Positions 16,253 through 24,512 of a stretch of DNA of 35,645 nt are shown in pieces. Where the stretch lies: contig NZ_QEOO01000032.1 of assembly GCF_003121585.1 (NCBI RefSeq), positions 1-35,645 on the forward strand, read 5' to 3'. Positions within the stretch are counted from its first letter, which is position 1; the number at the start of each line of letters is the position of its first letter. The DNA is from Nocardioides speluncae (GTDB lineage: Bacteria; Actinomycetota; Actinomycetes; Propionibacteriales; Nocardioidaceae). Both the position numbers and the translations under genes were made by a program. The notes under the pieces are model-generated. The model had not been told where the DNA came from. It saw only the letters and a program-made list of their open reading frames with translations, and made no database searches.

Positions 16253-16276
16253 CCGCCGATCTTGGCAGCCGGGCGA

Positions 16277-16372
16277 ACGTCATACGAACCGTCAGGCATA
16301 GGTGTCGCACCGTATGACGTGCCGCGGGACGTCATACGAACCGCCGCCTATACGAGCCGGAGCGTATGACGT
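16277..16372. repeat. Two tandem 44-bp inverted-repeat units in the divergent promoter region
   Basis: ACGTCATACG (16277-16286) pairs with CGTATGACGT (16311-16320). The same arms recur at 16329-16338 and 16363-16372. Both units have perfect 10-bp stems and 24-base loops, and they repeat with a 52-bp period. They may be operators for a regulator controlling pdxY and the GMC operon, or a REP-type element. The last arm contains the alternative ATG 16366 of the GMC gene. Confidence 0.75.
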
Positions 16373-16396
16373 CCCAGCCGGACCCGTTCCGCGCAG

Positions 16397-16416
16397 AACT
16401 AGAACGCGTTACAGTT
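16397..16416 (+). promoter_or_regulatory. KstR-like operator palindrome
   Basis: AACTAGAACGCGTTACAGTT is a 20-bp palindrome with two mismatched base pairs. Bases 16400-16413 fit the published KstR pattern TNNAACNNGTTNNA exactly. KstR is a TetR-family repressor of sterol catabolism in actinobacteria; related TetR proteins use similar sites. It ends 6 bp before the chosen ATG, an ideal place for repression. The identity of the regulator is inferred. Confidence 0.55.
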
Positions 16417-16422
16417 ACCGCC

Positions 16423-18051
16423 ATGGCGAAGGCGGCGCAGGTCAAGGTCGAAGAAGCGGACTATGTCGTGGTCGGGGCGGGAAGTGCCGGGTGCGCGGTC
16501 GCGGCCCGGCTCGCCGAGGCCGGCAGTTCCGTCGTACTCCTGGAAGCCGGCGGGAGCGACGAGAAGTTCCTGGTCAAGAAGCCCGGGATGATCGGCCCGA
16601 TGCATGCGGTGCCGAAGATCAAGGCGACCGTCGACTGGGGCTACTACACAACGCCTCAGCAGCACGCGCTCGACCGCAAGATCCCGCAGACCCGCGGCAA
16701 GGTGCTCGGCGGGTCCAGCTCGGTCAACGGGATGCTCTGGGTGCGCGGCAACCGGGCCAACTACGACGCCTGGGAGGCCGAGGGCAACAAGGGCTGGGGC
16801 GCGGCTGATGTCACCTCTCTCTACAAGAAGATCGAGGACTTCGAGGACGGCGCGGACGACTATCGCGGCGCCGGCGGCCCGATCAAGGTGACCCGGCACG
16901 GGCTGGTGACCGAGGCGAGCGCGCAGTTCCGCGAGGCCGCGGCCGAGACCCTCGGCGTACCCGTGGTCAAGGACTACAACGGCGCCGAGCAGGAGGGGAT
17001 GAGCACCTTCCAGCAGAGCGTCCACGGCGGCCTGCGCTACAGCGCGGCGCGCGGCTACCTCCACAACCTCGCTCCTGCCAACCTCCAGGTGCAGACCGAC
17101 GTGACCGTGGCCAAGGTGGTCATCGAGGGCGGCCGGGCTACCGGCGTCGAGGTCATCGACGAGGGTGTACGCCGCGTGGTCCGGGCCGGCAAGGAGGTGA
17201 TCCTCGCCGCGGGGGTCTTCGGATCGCCGCAGCTGCTGATGCTGTCCGGCGTCGGGCCGGCCGCCCACCTCGGCGAGCACGGGATCGAGGTGGTCGCCGA
17301 CCTGCCGGTGGGCGACAACCTGCACGACCACCTGTTCGTGCCGATCACCTTCCTGATGAAGAACGCGGTGCACCGCGGCACCCCGCTCCACTACGCGCGC
17401 GGCCTCGCGCGTGAGCTGACGCGGGGTGGGTCGTTCCTGGCGCACTCGGTGTTCGAGACCGTCGGCTTCGTGCGCACCTCGCTGGCGACCGACGTACCGG
17501 ATATGCAGCTGCACGCGCTGCCCTGGGCCTACCCCTCGCCCAACCAGGACGCGCCCGTCCAGCACAAGGTCGACAAGCGCCGCGCGCTGACGATCCTGGC
17601 CACCCTGATCTACCCGCGCAGCCGCGGCACCCTCCGCCTGGCAGGCGCCGACCCGACGGCCGCGCCGCTTATCGACTTCAACTACCTGGCCGAGCCGGGC
17701 GACCGGCAGGTGCTGCTGGAGGGGATCACGATGACCCGGGAGATCATGCGGTCGGCGAAGGTCGCGGCGGCGTGCGGCGGCGAGCTGCACCCCGGTCCCG
17801 CGTTCGACGACAACGCGCTCAAGGACGAGATCCGCAACCGGGCCACCACCGTCTACCACGGCGTCGGCTCCTGTCGGATGGGCACAGACGAACGGGCGGT
17901 GGTCGATCCCGACCTACGGGTCCGCGGCGTGGACGGGCTGCGGGTCGCGGATGCGTCGATCATGCCGAGCATCATCGGCGGCAACACCAACGCACCGTCG
18001 GTGATGATCGGCGAGAAGGCCGCCGCGCTGATCACGGAGGCGGCGTCATGA
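16423..18051 (+). CDS. GMC-family FAD oxidoreductase (choline/alcohol dehydrogenase-like)
   Basis: This 542-residue flavoprotein should oxidise a primary or secondary alcohol to the aldehyde or ketone. The FAD dinucleotide motif GAGSAG is at residues 18-23. The GMC signature region GKVLGGSSSVNGMLWVRGN follows, then the second signature GSPQLLMLSGVGP. The catalytic His is H479 (VYHGVGSCRMG), with NTNAPSVMIGEKAA at the C-terminus. There is no signal peptide. ATG 16423 is preferred over 16366 because the KstR-like palindrome and hairpin lie between them and homology begins here; it would be nearly leaderless. It overlaps the aldehyde dehydrogenase gene by ATGA, so alcohol and aldehyde steps are coupled. 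The substrate cannot be read from the sequence. Confidence 0.9.
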   Translation: MAKAAQVKVEEADYVVVGAGSAGCAVAARLAEAGSSVVLLEAGGSDEKFLVKKPGMIGPMHAVPKIKATVDWGYYTTPQQHALDRKIPQTRGKVLGGSSSVNGMLWVRGNRANYDAWEAEGNKGWGAADVTSLYKKIEDFEDGADDYRGAGGPIKVTRHGLVTEASAQFREAAAETLGVPVVKDYNGAEQEGMSTFQQSVHGGLRYSAARGYLHNLAPANLQVQTDVTVAKVVIEGGRATGVEVIDEGVRRVVRAGKEVILAAGVFGSPQLLMLSGVGPAAHLGEHGIEVVADLPVGDNLHDHLFVPITFLMKNAVHRGTPLHYARGLARELTRGGSFLAHSVFETVGFVRTSLATDVPDMQLHALPWAYPSPNQDAPVQHKVDKRRALTILATLIYPRSRGTLRLAGADPTAAPLIDFNYLAEPGDRQVLLEGITMTREIMRSAKVAAACGGELHPGPAFDDNALKDEIRNRATTVYHGVGSCRMGTDERAVVDPDLRVRGVDGLRVADASIMPSIIGGNTNAPSVMIGEKAAALITEAAS

Positions 18052-19604
18052 CCCGGCCCGCGTCGCTCACCGACGCCTTCCTGCAGCGGCTGGTCTCGCG
18101 GGTCCCATCGACGTCCGGCGGCACCTGGAAGCTGACCGAGGTCTACACCGGCGACGTACTCGTCGAGCTGCCGCAGTCCACCCCGGACGACATCGAGCAG
18201 GCGTACGCCGAGGCTCGAGCCGCCCAGCGGGAGTGGTCGCAGTGGCCGCTTCGCCAGCGGCTCAAGGTCTTCAAGAAGTTCCACGAGCTGCTGCTGGAGC
18301 GCAACGAGACGATCGTCGACCTGGTCCAGGCCGAGAGCGGCAAGGCGCGGCGGATGGCCTTCGAGGAGACGTGCGACGTCCCGATGGTGATCAGCCACTA
18401 CCTCAAGCGGGCGCCGCGGCTACTGGCCGACAAGCGGCATGCCGGTCCGGTGCCGGTGATCTCGTCGTCGACCGAGGTCCGGCAGCCGAAGGGCGTGGTC
18501 GGGGTCATCGCGCCCTGGAACTTCCCGTTCGCCACCGGCATGTCCGACGCGATGCCGGCGCTGATGGCAGGGAACGGCGTCGTACTCAAGCCCGACAACA
18601 AGACCGCGCTCTCACCTCTGTACGGCGTCGAGCTGCTGGAGGAGGCCGGGCTGCCGAAGGGGCTGTTCCAGGTCGTCTGCGGCGAGGGCGCGGCGGTCGG
18701 GCCGGCGGTGATCGACGGCGCCAACTACGTGATGTTCACTGGCTCCACCGCGACCGGCCGGGTGATCGGCGAGCGCGCCGGCCGCAACCTGATCGGCTGC
18801 TGCCTGGAGCTCGGCGGCAAGAACCCGATGCTGGTGCTTGACGACGCCGACATCGAGGAGGCGGTCAAGGGCGCGGTGTTCGGGGTCACCGCCAACACCG
18901 GCCAGGTCTGCATGCACATCGAGCGGATGTACATCGCCACCACCGTGTACGACGCCTTCCGCGACCAGCTCGTCGCGGCGCTCGAGGAGCTGACGATCGG
19001 GGCGTCGTACTCCTTCGACGAGTACGACCTCGGCTCGCTGATCTCCGTCGACCACCGCGACCGGGTGCTGTCCCACATCGACGATGCGGTGGCCAAGGGC
19101 GCGAAGGTGCTGACCGGAGGCCGCGCGCGGCCCGACGTAGGCCCGGCCTTCATCGAGCCGACGGTCCTTGAAGGCGTGACCACCGATATGCTTGCGGGGA
19201 CGATGGAGACCTTCGGGCCGGTGGTCGCGCTGCACCGGGTCGGCTCGGTCGACGAGGCGGTCAAGCTTGCGAACGACACCGACTACGGCCTGAACGCCTC
19301 GGTCTGGGGCCGCGACGTCAAGCGGGCGACCGCGGTCGGCCGGCGGCTGGAGGCGGGCAACGTCAACATCAACGACACCCTGGCCACGGCGTACGCATCG
19401 AAGGGCACGCCCTCCGGCGGCGTCAAGCAGTCCGGTGTGGGTGCCCGGCACGGTGACCAGGGTCTCCTGAAGTACACCGACGCGATCAACCTCGCCGTGC
19501 TCAAGAAGCAGGTGATGGGCCCGCAGGGCGACCAGACCTACGCGGCGTACGCCAAGCAGACGCTGATGTCGCTCAAGATCATGCGCAAGACCCGCCTCCG
19601 CTGA
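18048..19604 (+). CDS. NAD(P)-dependent aldehyde dehydrogenase (succinate-semialdehyde dehydrogenase-like)
   Basis: This 518-residue member of the ALDH superfamily oxidises an aldehyde to the acid. PWNFPF, the GSTATGR nucleotide-binding segment, the general base E254 (LELGGKNP) and the nucleophile C288 (NTGQVCMHIER) are all present with the normal 34-residue spacing. The closest recognisable subgroup is actinobacterial succinic-semialdehyde dehydrogenase. The basic C-terminal tail (LMSLKIMRKTRLR) is longer than usual. The start overlaps the GMC gene stop (ATGA, 18048-18051), so it probably takes the GMC enzyme's aldehyde product. Substrate is inferred from context only. Confidence 0.9.
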   Translation: MTRPASLTDAFLQRLVSRVPSTSGGTWKLTEVYTGDVLVELPQSTPDDIEQAYAEARAAQREWSQWPLRQRLKVFKKFHELLLERNETIVDLVQAESGKARRMAFEETCDVPMVISHYLKRAPRLLADKRHAGPVPVISSSTEVRQPKGVVGVIAPWNFPFATGMSDAMPALMAGNGVVLKPDNKTALSPLYGVELLEEAGLPKGLFQVVCGEGAAVGPAVIDGANYVMFTGSTATGRVIGERAGRNLIGCCLELGGKNPMLVLDDADIEEAVKGAVFGVTANTGQVCMHIERMYIATTVYDAFRDQLVAALEELTIGASYSFDEYDLGSLISVDHRDRVLSHIDDAVAKGAKVLTGGRARPDVGPAFIEPTVLEGVTTDMLAGTMETFGPVVALHRVGSVDEAVKLANDTDYGLNASVWGRDVKRATAVGRRLEAGNVNINDTLATAYASKGTPSGGVKQSGVGARHGDQGLLKYTDAINLAVLKKQVMGPQGDQTYAAYAKQTLMSLKIMRKTRLR

Positions 19605-19616
19605 CGCTTGGCCGCT

Positions 19617-19651
19617 GGTTGAGGAGGTCGCGCAGCGACCGTCTCGAAACC
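19617..19651. repeat. REP-like intergenic palindrome
   Basis: A 35-bp imperfect palindrome begins GGTTGAGGAGGTCGC, has a GCA loop, and returns through GCGACC to GAAACC. It lies 13 bp after the aldehyde dehydrogenase stop. It resembles a dispersed intergenic repeat of actinobacteria (from memory) and may act as the terminator. Confidence 0.55.
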
Positions 19652-19673
19652 AAGGCGTAGGTGGCCAGGCAGC

Positions 19674-19710
19674 TGACCTTCGGCACTGCCGAGGTGACTT
19701 TCGGCGTGCC
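19674..19710 (+). promoter_or_regulatory. Direct repeats at the two-component operon promoter
   Basis: TGACCTTCGGCACTGCC (19674-19690) and TGACTTTCGGCGTGCC (19695-19710) repeat the core TGACYTTCGGC at a 21-bp offset, two helical turns. They end 12 bp before the first start codon. They are a good candidate for autoregulatory binding by the NarL-type regulator encoded in the operon. Confidence 0.55.
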
Positions 19711-19722
19711 TAGCCTGCCCGC

Positions 19723-20313
19723 ATGAACCTGACCTGGATGGTGCGCTTCGGCGCGATATGCGGTGTAGTCCTCGGCCTGTCCCTCGGCGTGCCTGGCGCG
19801 GTCGAGGCGGTCACCGGGGAGACGATTCTGACCAGCTTCGTGATCGGGCTGGGGGCGGCCTGCGGCCCGCCGGCGGTGACCGCGATCTACCTCGGACACG
19901 CGCAGGCTGCCGGTCGCTTCGGCGCGGTGGCGTACGCCGTCAACCTGATCGGGCTGACCCTTTTCGCCGGCCTGGCGTTCGCGCTCAACCTGGTGGTCTT
20001 CTACCTCGACAAGCCGGTCGCCGAAGAACTGCTGACCGGACCCACCAAGGCTGCTCTCGGCCTCAGCGTGCTCGTGTTCATCGTCGGCAGCATCCTGTTC
20101 GGGATCTCGCTGATCAGGGCGCGGGTGCTGCCGGCGGTGCCGTCGTGGACCTACGTCATCGTCTTCCCGCTGCTCGCCGTACTCGCCTCGCTGCCGGATT
20201 CCGTGTTCACCAGCGCGATGCACGTGGTCGCGGCGGGCTGCCTGATCTGGCTCTCGGCTGCTCTCTGGTCCAGCCACGAGGTCGCGGCACCCGAACTAGT
20301 CTCAACCGTGTGA
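19723..20313 (+). CDS. Integral membrane protein of a two-component operon
   Basis: This 196-residue protein of unknown family has about six hydrophobic helices, starting at MNLTWMVRFGAICGVVLGL. No catalytic motif is visible. It is the first gene of an operon, and its stop overlaps the histidine kinase start by 4 bp (GTGA). It could be a sensor partner, a small transporter or simply the kinase's target. TAGCCT at 19711 could be a -10 element, which would make the message nearly leaderless. Confidence 0.75.
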   Translation: MNLTWMVRFGAICGVVLGLSLGVPGAVEAVTGETILTSFVIGLGAACGPPAVTAIYLGHAQAAGRFGAVAYAVNLIGLTLFAGLAFALNLVVFYLDKPVAEELLTGPTKAALGLSVLVFIVGSILFGISLIRARVLPAVPSWTYVIVFPLLAVLASLPDSVFTSAMHVVAAGCLIWLSAALWSSHEVAAPELVSTV

Positions 20314-21398
20314 CCTCGCGCTCGCCCTTCCCGTGGGTGTCGCCGCTCCTGTACGGCGCGGTGCTGGTGGCCGGCACGTACGCCGGTCTCAGCGGGCTCG
20401 GCGACACCCAGTGGGGGCTGTTCCTCGTGGGGATCGCGGCACTGTTCGGTACCGACCTCCTGGAGGCGCGCGGCGTCTCGCCGGTCGTGCTGCTCGTGGT
20501 CCGGTCCGCGCTCTTCGTGGCGGTGGCGGTGGCCGACGGGTCGGGACTCTCGCGGGCACTGTTCGTGCTCGGCCCGTGGACGGCGTACTTCGCGTTCGGC
20601 CGCCGGGTCAGTATCGCGGTGGCCGGCGCCTGGATCGGCGTCGCCGTCGCGGGGTGGCAGTGGACGGCACCGCAGTGGTACGCCGACCGGGACCGGGTGG
20701 CCGACCTGCTGATGCTCGCGCTGGCGATGGTCGCGGCGGTCGGCATGGCGGCAGTGGCCTCCGCCGAGCGCGCCGGGCGGCAGCACCTGGAGGCGTCCCG
20801 CCGCGATGTCGCCCGGCTGTCCGCGGCCGCCGAGCGCAACCGGATCGCCCGCGACATCCACGACGACCTCGGCCACCACCTGACCGCGATCGTCGTACTC
20901 CTGGAGAAGGCGTCGGTCTTCGGCGACCGCGACCCGGACGCCGCCGCGACCGCACTCGCCGATGCGGAACGATCGGCGCGCAAGGCCCTGGCCGACGTAC
21001 GGCGCTCGGTCGGCGACCTGCGCGAGGACCGGCCGTTCGTGCTGGCGGCCGCGTTGCGCGAGCTGGTGAACGGCAGAGTTCCGGTCGAGGTGAGCGGTGA
21101 CGAGGCGGGCTACCCGGAGCCGGTGCTGGTCACGCTCTACCACGCGGCCCAGGAGGGCATCACCAACGCTCGCCGGCACGCCAACGCGACCGAGATCGGG
21201 GTCCGGGTGGAGCTGCGCGGGTCCCAGGCACGGCTGGTCGTGAGCGACAACGGCTGCGGTACGCCGCCGGGCCGGGGTGGGTTCGGGCTGCGCGGCCTGC
21301 GCGAGCGGGCCCAGCAGGTCGGCGGTGTCGTCGACCTCGAGAGCTCGCCTGGCGTCGGCACTCGGCTGATCGTCACCGTGCCGGCGGCCGCCTCATGA
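20310..21398 (+). CDS. Sensor histidine kinase, NarL-partner (HisKA_3) type
   Basis: This 362-residue membrane kinase has four to five N-terminal hydrophobic segments (residues about 10-150), a short linker helix, and then the HisKA_3 box ERNRIARDIHDDLGHHLTAI with phospho-acceptor H184. The HATPase domain shows the N box (EGITNARRHA), D313-N-G-C-G (G1) and GGFGLRGLRERAQQVGG (G2). There is no extracellular sensor domain, so the signal is probably sensed in the membrane, or through the preceding membrane protein. The GTG start overlaps the upstream stop, and the TGA stop overlaps the response regulator's ATG (ATGA), so the three genes are translationally coupled. Confidence 0.92.
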   Translation: MTSRSPFPWVSPLLYGAVLVAGTYAGLSGLGDTQWGLFLVGIAALFGTDLLEARGVSPVVLLVVRSALFVAVAVADGSGLSRALFVLGPWTAYFAFGRRVSIAVAGAWIGVAVAGWQWTAPQWYADRDRVADLLMLALAMVAAVGMAAVASAERAGRQHLEASRRDVARLSAAAERNRIARDIHDDLGHHLTAIVVLLEKASVFGDRDPDAAATALADAERSARKALADVRRSVGDLREDRPFVLAAALRELVNGRVPVEVSGDEAGYPEPVLVTLYHAAQEGITNARRHANATEIGVRVELRGSQARLVVSDNGCGTPPGRGGFGLRGLRERAQQVGGVVDLESSPGVGTRLIVTVPAAAS

Positions 21399-22030
21399 TC
21401 AGGGTGCTCGTGGTCGACGACCAGGAGCTGGTGCGTGAGGGGATCGCCTCGCTGCTCGGCATCCACGACGACATCGAGGTCGTCGGTACCGCCGCCGACG
21501 GGCGTGAGGCCGTCGCGCTGGCGGGCGAGGTGGCGCCCGACGTCGTACTCATGGACGTGCAGATGCCGCACCTGGACGGGGTCGAGGCGGTGGCGGCGCT
21601 GCGGACCAGGTCGCCGGCCAGCAAGGTGGTGATGCTGACGACCTTCGACGACGAGGAGTACGTCGTCCGCTCGCTGCGGGCCGGCGCCGCCGGCTACCTC
21701 CTGAAGGACCTGCCGACCCACGATCTCGCGGCGGCGATCCGGCTCGCCCACGCCGGCGTCGCACAGCTCGATCCGGCAGCGACGGGGCGGCTGGTCGACG
21801 CGCTCGCTGCCCACCCGGCGCCGCGGGCGCGGACCGGCGTACCCCTGAGTGAGCGGGAGATCGGCGTGCTCCGGCTGGTCGCCGACGGCCGGACCAACCG
21901 CGAGATCGCGCGCGAGCTGCACCTCAGCGAGGGCACTGTGAAGAACTACCTGTCGCGGATCCTGGAACGGCTCGGCCTGCGCGACCGCACCCAGGCCGCG
22001 ATCTACGCCCGCGAGCACGGCATCCTCTGA
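21395..22030 (+). CDS. Response regulator, NarL/FixJ family
   Basis: This 211-residue protein has a receiver domain (residues 1 to about 120) with the acidic pocket D8-D9 and phospho-acceptor D54 (VVLMDVQMP). The conserved T of MLTTF and the K of YLLKD are present. The C-terminal LuxR-type helix-turn-helix (LSEREIGVLRLVADGRTNREIARELHLS, then TVKNYLSRILERLG) binds DNA. It is the cognate partner of the overlapping histidine kinase. Likely target: its own promoter repeats at 19674-19710. Confidence 0.94.
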   Translation: MIRVLVVDDQELVREGIASLLGIHDDIEVVGTAADGREAVALAGEVAPDVVLMDVQMPHLDGVEAVAALRTRSPASKVVMLTTFDDEEYVVRSLRAGAAGYLLKDLPTHDLAAAIRLAHAGVAQLDPAATGRLVDALAAHPAPRARTGVPLSEREIGVLRLVADGRTNREIARELHLSEGTVKNYLSRILERLGLRDRTQAAIYAREHGIL

Positions 22031-22043
22031 CCACTAGTGGTCA
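22028..22043. terminator. 16-bp perfect palindrome between convergent genes
   Basis: TGACCACTAGTGGTCA begins with the response regulator's stop codon and ends 5 bp before the dioxygenase stop. It could be part of a bidirectional terminator. Its half GACCACTAG equals the tip of the inverted-repeat element at 7069-7234, perhaps by chance. Confidence 0.35.
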
Positions 22044-22047
22044 CTCG

Positions 22048-22818
22048 TCAGGCGACCTGGAACGACCGCTTCGCCAGGCCCATCCAGTATCCGTCGATCA
22101 CCTGCTCGGGCGCTGCGCCGGTGTCGGTCGAGGCGCCGAGGGTCACGAAGAGCGGGATGTAGTGCTCGACGGTGGGGTGTGCGTAGGGCATGCCCGGCGC
22201 CTTCGAGGTGTACGCCGACAGCGCGTCGACGTCGCCCTGGGCGAGCGCTTCGGAGGCCCAGAGGTCGAAGTCGACCGACCAGCCCGGCGGCTCCGCGTCG
22301 AGCGACCAGTCGCGGAGGAACGGCAGACCGTGGGTCAGGAACCCGGACCCGATCACCAGCACGCCTTCGTCCCGGAGTGGCCGCAGCCGCTCGCCGAGCG
22401 CGAGCAGCCGGGCCGGGTCCTGGCTCGGCAGCGACATCTGCACGACGGGGATGTCGGCATCGGGGTACATGATCCGCAGCGGCACCCAGGCGCCGTGGTC
22501 CAGCCCGCGGCTGGTGTGCTGGTGGACCGGCTCGGTTGCCGGCATCAGCTGGGTGATCCGCTCGGCGAGCGCGGTGGCGGGCGGCGCGGCGTACGTCATC
22601 GCGAAGTACTTCGGGTCGAAGCCGGCGAAGTCGTAGACCAGCGGGGCGCCCGGCGCGGTCAGGCTCACGGGAGCGGACTCCCAGTGGGCGCTGACGATCA
22701 GGATCGCGGTTGGTCGGGGCAGTCGCGCCGCCCAGGCCCGCAGCTCGCCGGACCACACCGGGTCGTCGAGCAGCGGTGGCGCGCCGTGGCCGAGGTAGAG
22801 GGCAGGGAGCCGGGTCAT
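22048..22818 (-). CDS. Class III extradiol dioxygenase, 4,5-DOPA dioxygenase (DODA/YgiD) type
   Basis: This 256-residue LigB-superfamily enzyme should open catechol-type rings using Fe(II) or Zn. Metal-ligand candidates are H11 (LYLGHGAPP), H45 (VSAHWES) and the His of HPTVEHY near the C-terminus, as in plant and E. coli DODA. MSLPSQDP and GSGFLTHGLPFL are typical of this group. The physiological substrate in bacteria is usually unknown. It is followed at short spacing, in transcription order, by nothing on its own strand; the ung gene lies 20 bp upstream on the same strand. Confidence 0.9.
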   Translation of the reverse strand: MTRLPALYLGHGAPPLLDDPVWSGELRAWAARLPRPTAILIVSAHWESAPVSLTAPGAPLVYDFAGFDPKYFAMTYAAPPATALAERITQLMPATEPVHQHTSRGLDHGAWVPLRIMYPDADIPVVQMSLPSQDPARLLALGERLRPLRDEGVLVIGSGFLTHGLPFLRDWSLDAEPPGWSVDFDLWASEALAQGDVDALSAYTSKAPGMPYAHPTVEHYIPLFVTLGASTDTGAAPEQVIDGYWMGLAKRSFQVA

Positions 22819-22837
22819 GACTCCATGATGACCCCGA

Positions 22838-23530
22838 TCAGGTTGCGGGGACCGTCCAGTCCACCGGTACGCCGCCCTGCTGCTCCAGCAGCGTGTTGAC
22901 CTTGCTGAACGGGCGGGAGCCGAAGAAGCCGCGGGAGGCCGACAGCGGCGACGGGTGCGGCGACTCGACCCACGGCACCTGGCCGAGCATCGGCTTCAGC
23001 GACTGTGCGTCGCGGCCCCAGAGGATCGCCGCGAGCGGGCCGCCGCGGCGTACCAAGGCAGCGATCGCGCACTCGGTGACCTCTTCCCAGCCCTTGCCGC
23101 GGTGCGACGCGGCGACGCCGGGACGCACGGTCAGCACCCTGTTCAGCAGCATCACGCCCTGCTCGGCCCAGGCGGTCAGGTCGCCGTGCGGCGCGGGCGG
23201 GAGGCCGAGGTCGGTCTGCAGCTCCTGGTAGATGTTGGCCAGGCTGCGCGGGATCGGCTGTACGTCGCGAGCCACGCTGAAGCTCAGTCCGACCGGGTGG
23301 CCGGGCGTCGGGTACGGGTCCTGGCCGACGATCAGCACGCGTACGTCGGACAGCGGCCGCTGGAACGCACGAAGGATGTGATCGCCCGCCGGAAGGTAGG
23401 GCCGCTCAGCGGCCAGCTCCTCGCGGAGGAACACGCCCATCGCCGCGATCCGACCGTCCACGGGTGCCAGCGCGTCGGCCCAGTCGGCCGCCACCAGCTT
23501 CTTCTCGACCAGGCCCGCCAGCGCACTCAC
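22838..23530 (-). CDS. ung: Uracil-DNA glycosylase (family 1)
   Basis: This 230-residue DNA-repair enzyme excises uracil from DNA to start base-excision repair. The water-activating loop GQDPYP contains the catalytic D71. [11 protein letters not shown] follows, then ILWG and the leucine/minor-groove loop [18 protein letters not shown] with the catalytic His. Length is normal. GTG 23530 is chosen because upstream in-frame sequence is the intergenic hairpin. It ends 20 bp before the dioxygenase gene and is probably co-transcribed with it. Confidence 0.96.
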   Translation of the reverse strand: MSALAGLVEKKLVAADWADALAPVDGRIAAMGVFLREELAAERPYLPAGDHILRAFQRPLSDVRVLIVGQDPYPTPGHPVGLSFSVARDVQPIPRSLANIYQELQTDLGLPPAPHGDLTAWAEQGVMLLNRVLTVRPGVAASHRGKGWEEVTECAIAALVRRGGPLAAILWGRDAQSLKPMLGQVPWVESPHPSPLSASRGFFGSRPFSKVNTLLEQQGGVPVDWTVPAT

Positions 23531-23578
23531 GCGGGCCAACCTATCGGGTGCCGGCCGGCCGAGCGGCGAGCGCCGGCA

Positions 23579-23622
23579 AGCGTCGTCGAGACCACCATCC
23601 ACCCAGTGGTCTCGACGACGCT
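23579..23622. terminator. Perfect 17-bp hairpin after the M15 peptidase gene
   Basis: AGCGTCGTCGAGACCAC (23579-23595) and GTGGTCTCGACGACGCT (23606-23622) are exact complements around a 10-base loop. It lies just after the peptidase stop (23640) and before ung, so it probably terminates the peptidase transcript. The sequence is reminiscent of dispersed REP-type repeats. Confidence 0.7.
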
Positions 23623-23639
23623 AGCGCTCCCTCGCTGGG

Positions 23640-24377
23640 TCAGATCCCGCAGCTCGGCGCGCTCCAGGAGCGGCCGGCACGGATGTCGAGGTGGGTGTGA
23701 TCGTTGTGGCCGGGGTAGCCGGGACCGAAGATGCCGCCGTAGCCGACGTCGCGGCCCGTCTGGGCGAGCTGGCAGAACGACGGCGTACCGGTGAAGTCGA
23801 GGGCCCGGCCGTAGGTGTGCTGGCCGGTGCCACTGCCGCCGACCTGCCGGTCACACGCCTGGCTCCGGAAGCCCGACGACACGATCAGCGGCCGGTTGCC
23901 GAGCTTCTGGCGCAGCGCCTCGGCCCGCCACATCGACCGCTTCAGGTTCTCCTTCACGGTGGCGGCGCTGACCGAGCCGCCGCTGTAGCCACCCTGGCCA
24001 CATCCGCCGTCGACCTCAGACCAGTTGAAGTGCAAGGTCGAGCAGTCGGCATCTTGGAGCGCGTAGATCTTGCTGTAGGTGTTCGGGCCGGCAACACCGT
24101 CGGCGGCCAGTCCGTGCGCCGCCTGGAAGTTGCGGACGGCGTTGTGGGTCTGCGGGCCGAACTGGCCGTCGATACCCATGTTGACGCCGTACCCGGCCCA
24201 GCCGGCGACCCGGACCTGGAGCTCGGCGACGTCGGCGCCGGACGCGCCTTGGCTGAGGTTGCGGTTCCACGTGTAGCACTCGTCGGCGTAGGCGGGGGCG
24301 ATCGTGCCGGTGGTGACGACAAAGACGCTGGCGATGGTAACGGCGAGGGCGGCGATGACAGATCGGAGTCGGCGCAT
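23640..24377 (-). CDS. Secreted peptidoglycan-binding M15A D-Ala-D-Ala carboxypeptidase-like protein
   Basis: This 245-residue exported cell-wall enzyme has a signal peptide at residues 1-32 (LRSVIAALAVTIASVFVV, then APAYA-DE). The PG_binding_1 domain follows (VAELQVRVAG...GIDGQFGPQTHNAVRNFQ). Then comes a peptidase M15A domain with zinc ligands in H-TYGRAL-D (H-x6-D) and DHTHLDI. Family members cut D-Ala-D-Ala or related bonds in peptidoglycan stems. Several Cys suggest disulfides. ATG 24377 follows AGAGGA; an in-frame GTG further upstream would hide the signal peptide. It is expressed from its own promoter in the 135-bp gap to the right. Confidence 0.9.
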   Translation of the reverse strand: MRRLRSVIAALAVTIASVFVVTTGTIAPAYADECYTWNRNLSQGASGADVAELQVRVAGWAGYGVNMGIDGQFGPQTHNAVRNFQAAHGLAADGVAGPNTYSKIYALQDADCSTLHFNWSEVDGGCGQGGYSGGSVSAATVKENLKRSMWRAEALRQKLGNRPLIVSSGFRSQACDRQVGGSGTGQHTYGRALDFTGTPSFCQLAQTGRDVGYGGIFGPGYPGHNDHTHLDIRAGRSWSAPSCGI

Positions 24378-24512
24378 GAGTTCCTCTTTCCGAGAGCGAA
24401 GGGGTTCTGGTGGTGACCCCACTCGTCCGCCAGCATCGTCCGCCCGCTTGCGCAGTGTCGATGCCCCGCACGTGAACGTGTCCGGTATATGCCGCGACCA
24501 GGGCGCGTCGGC

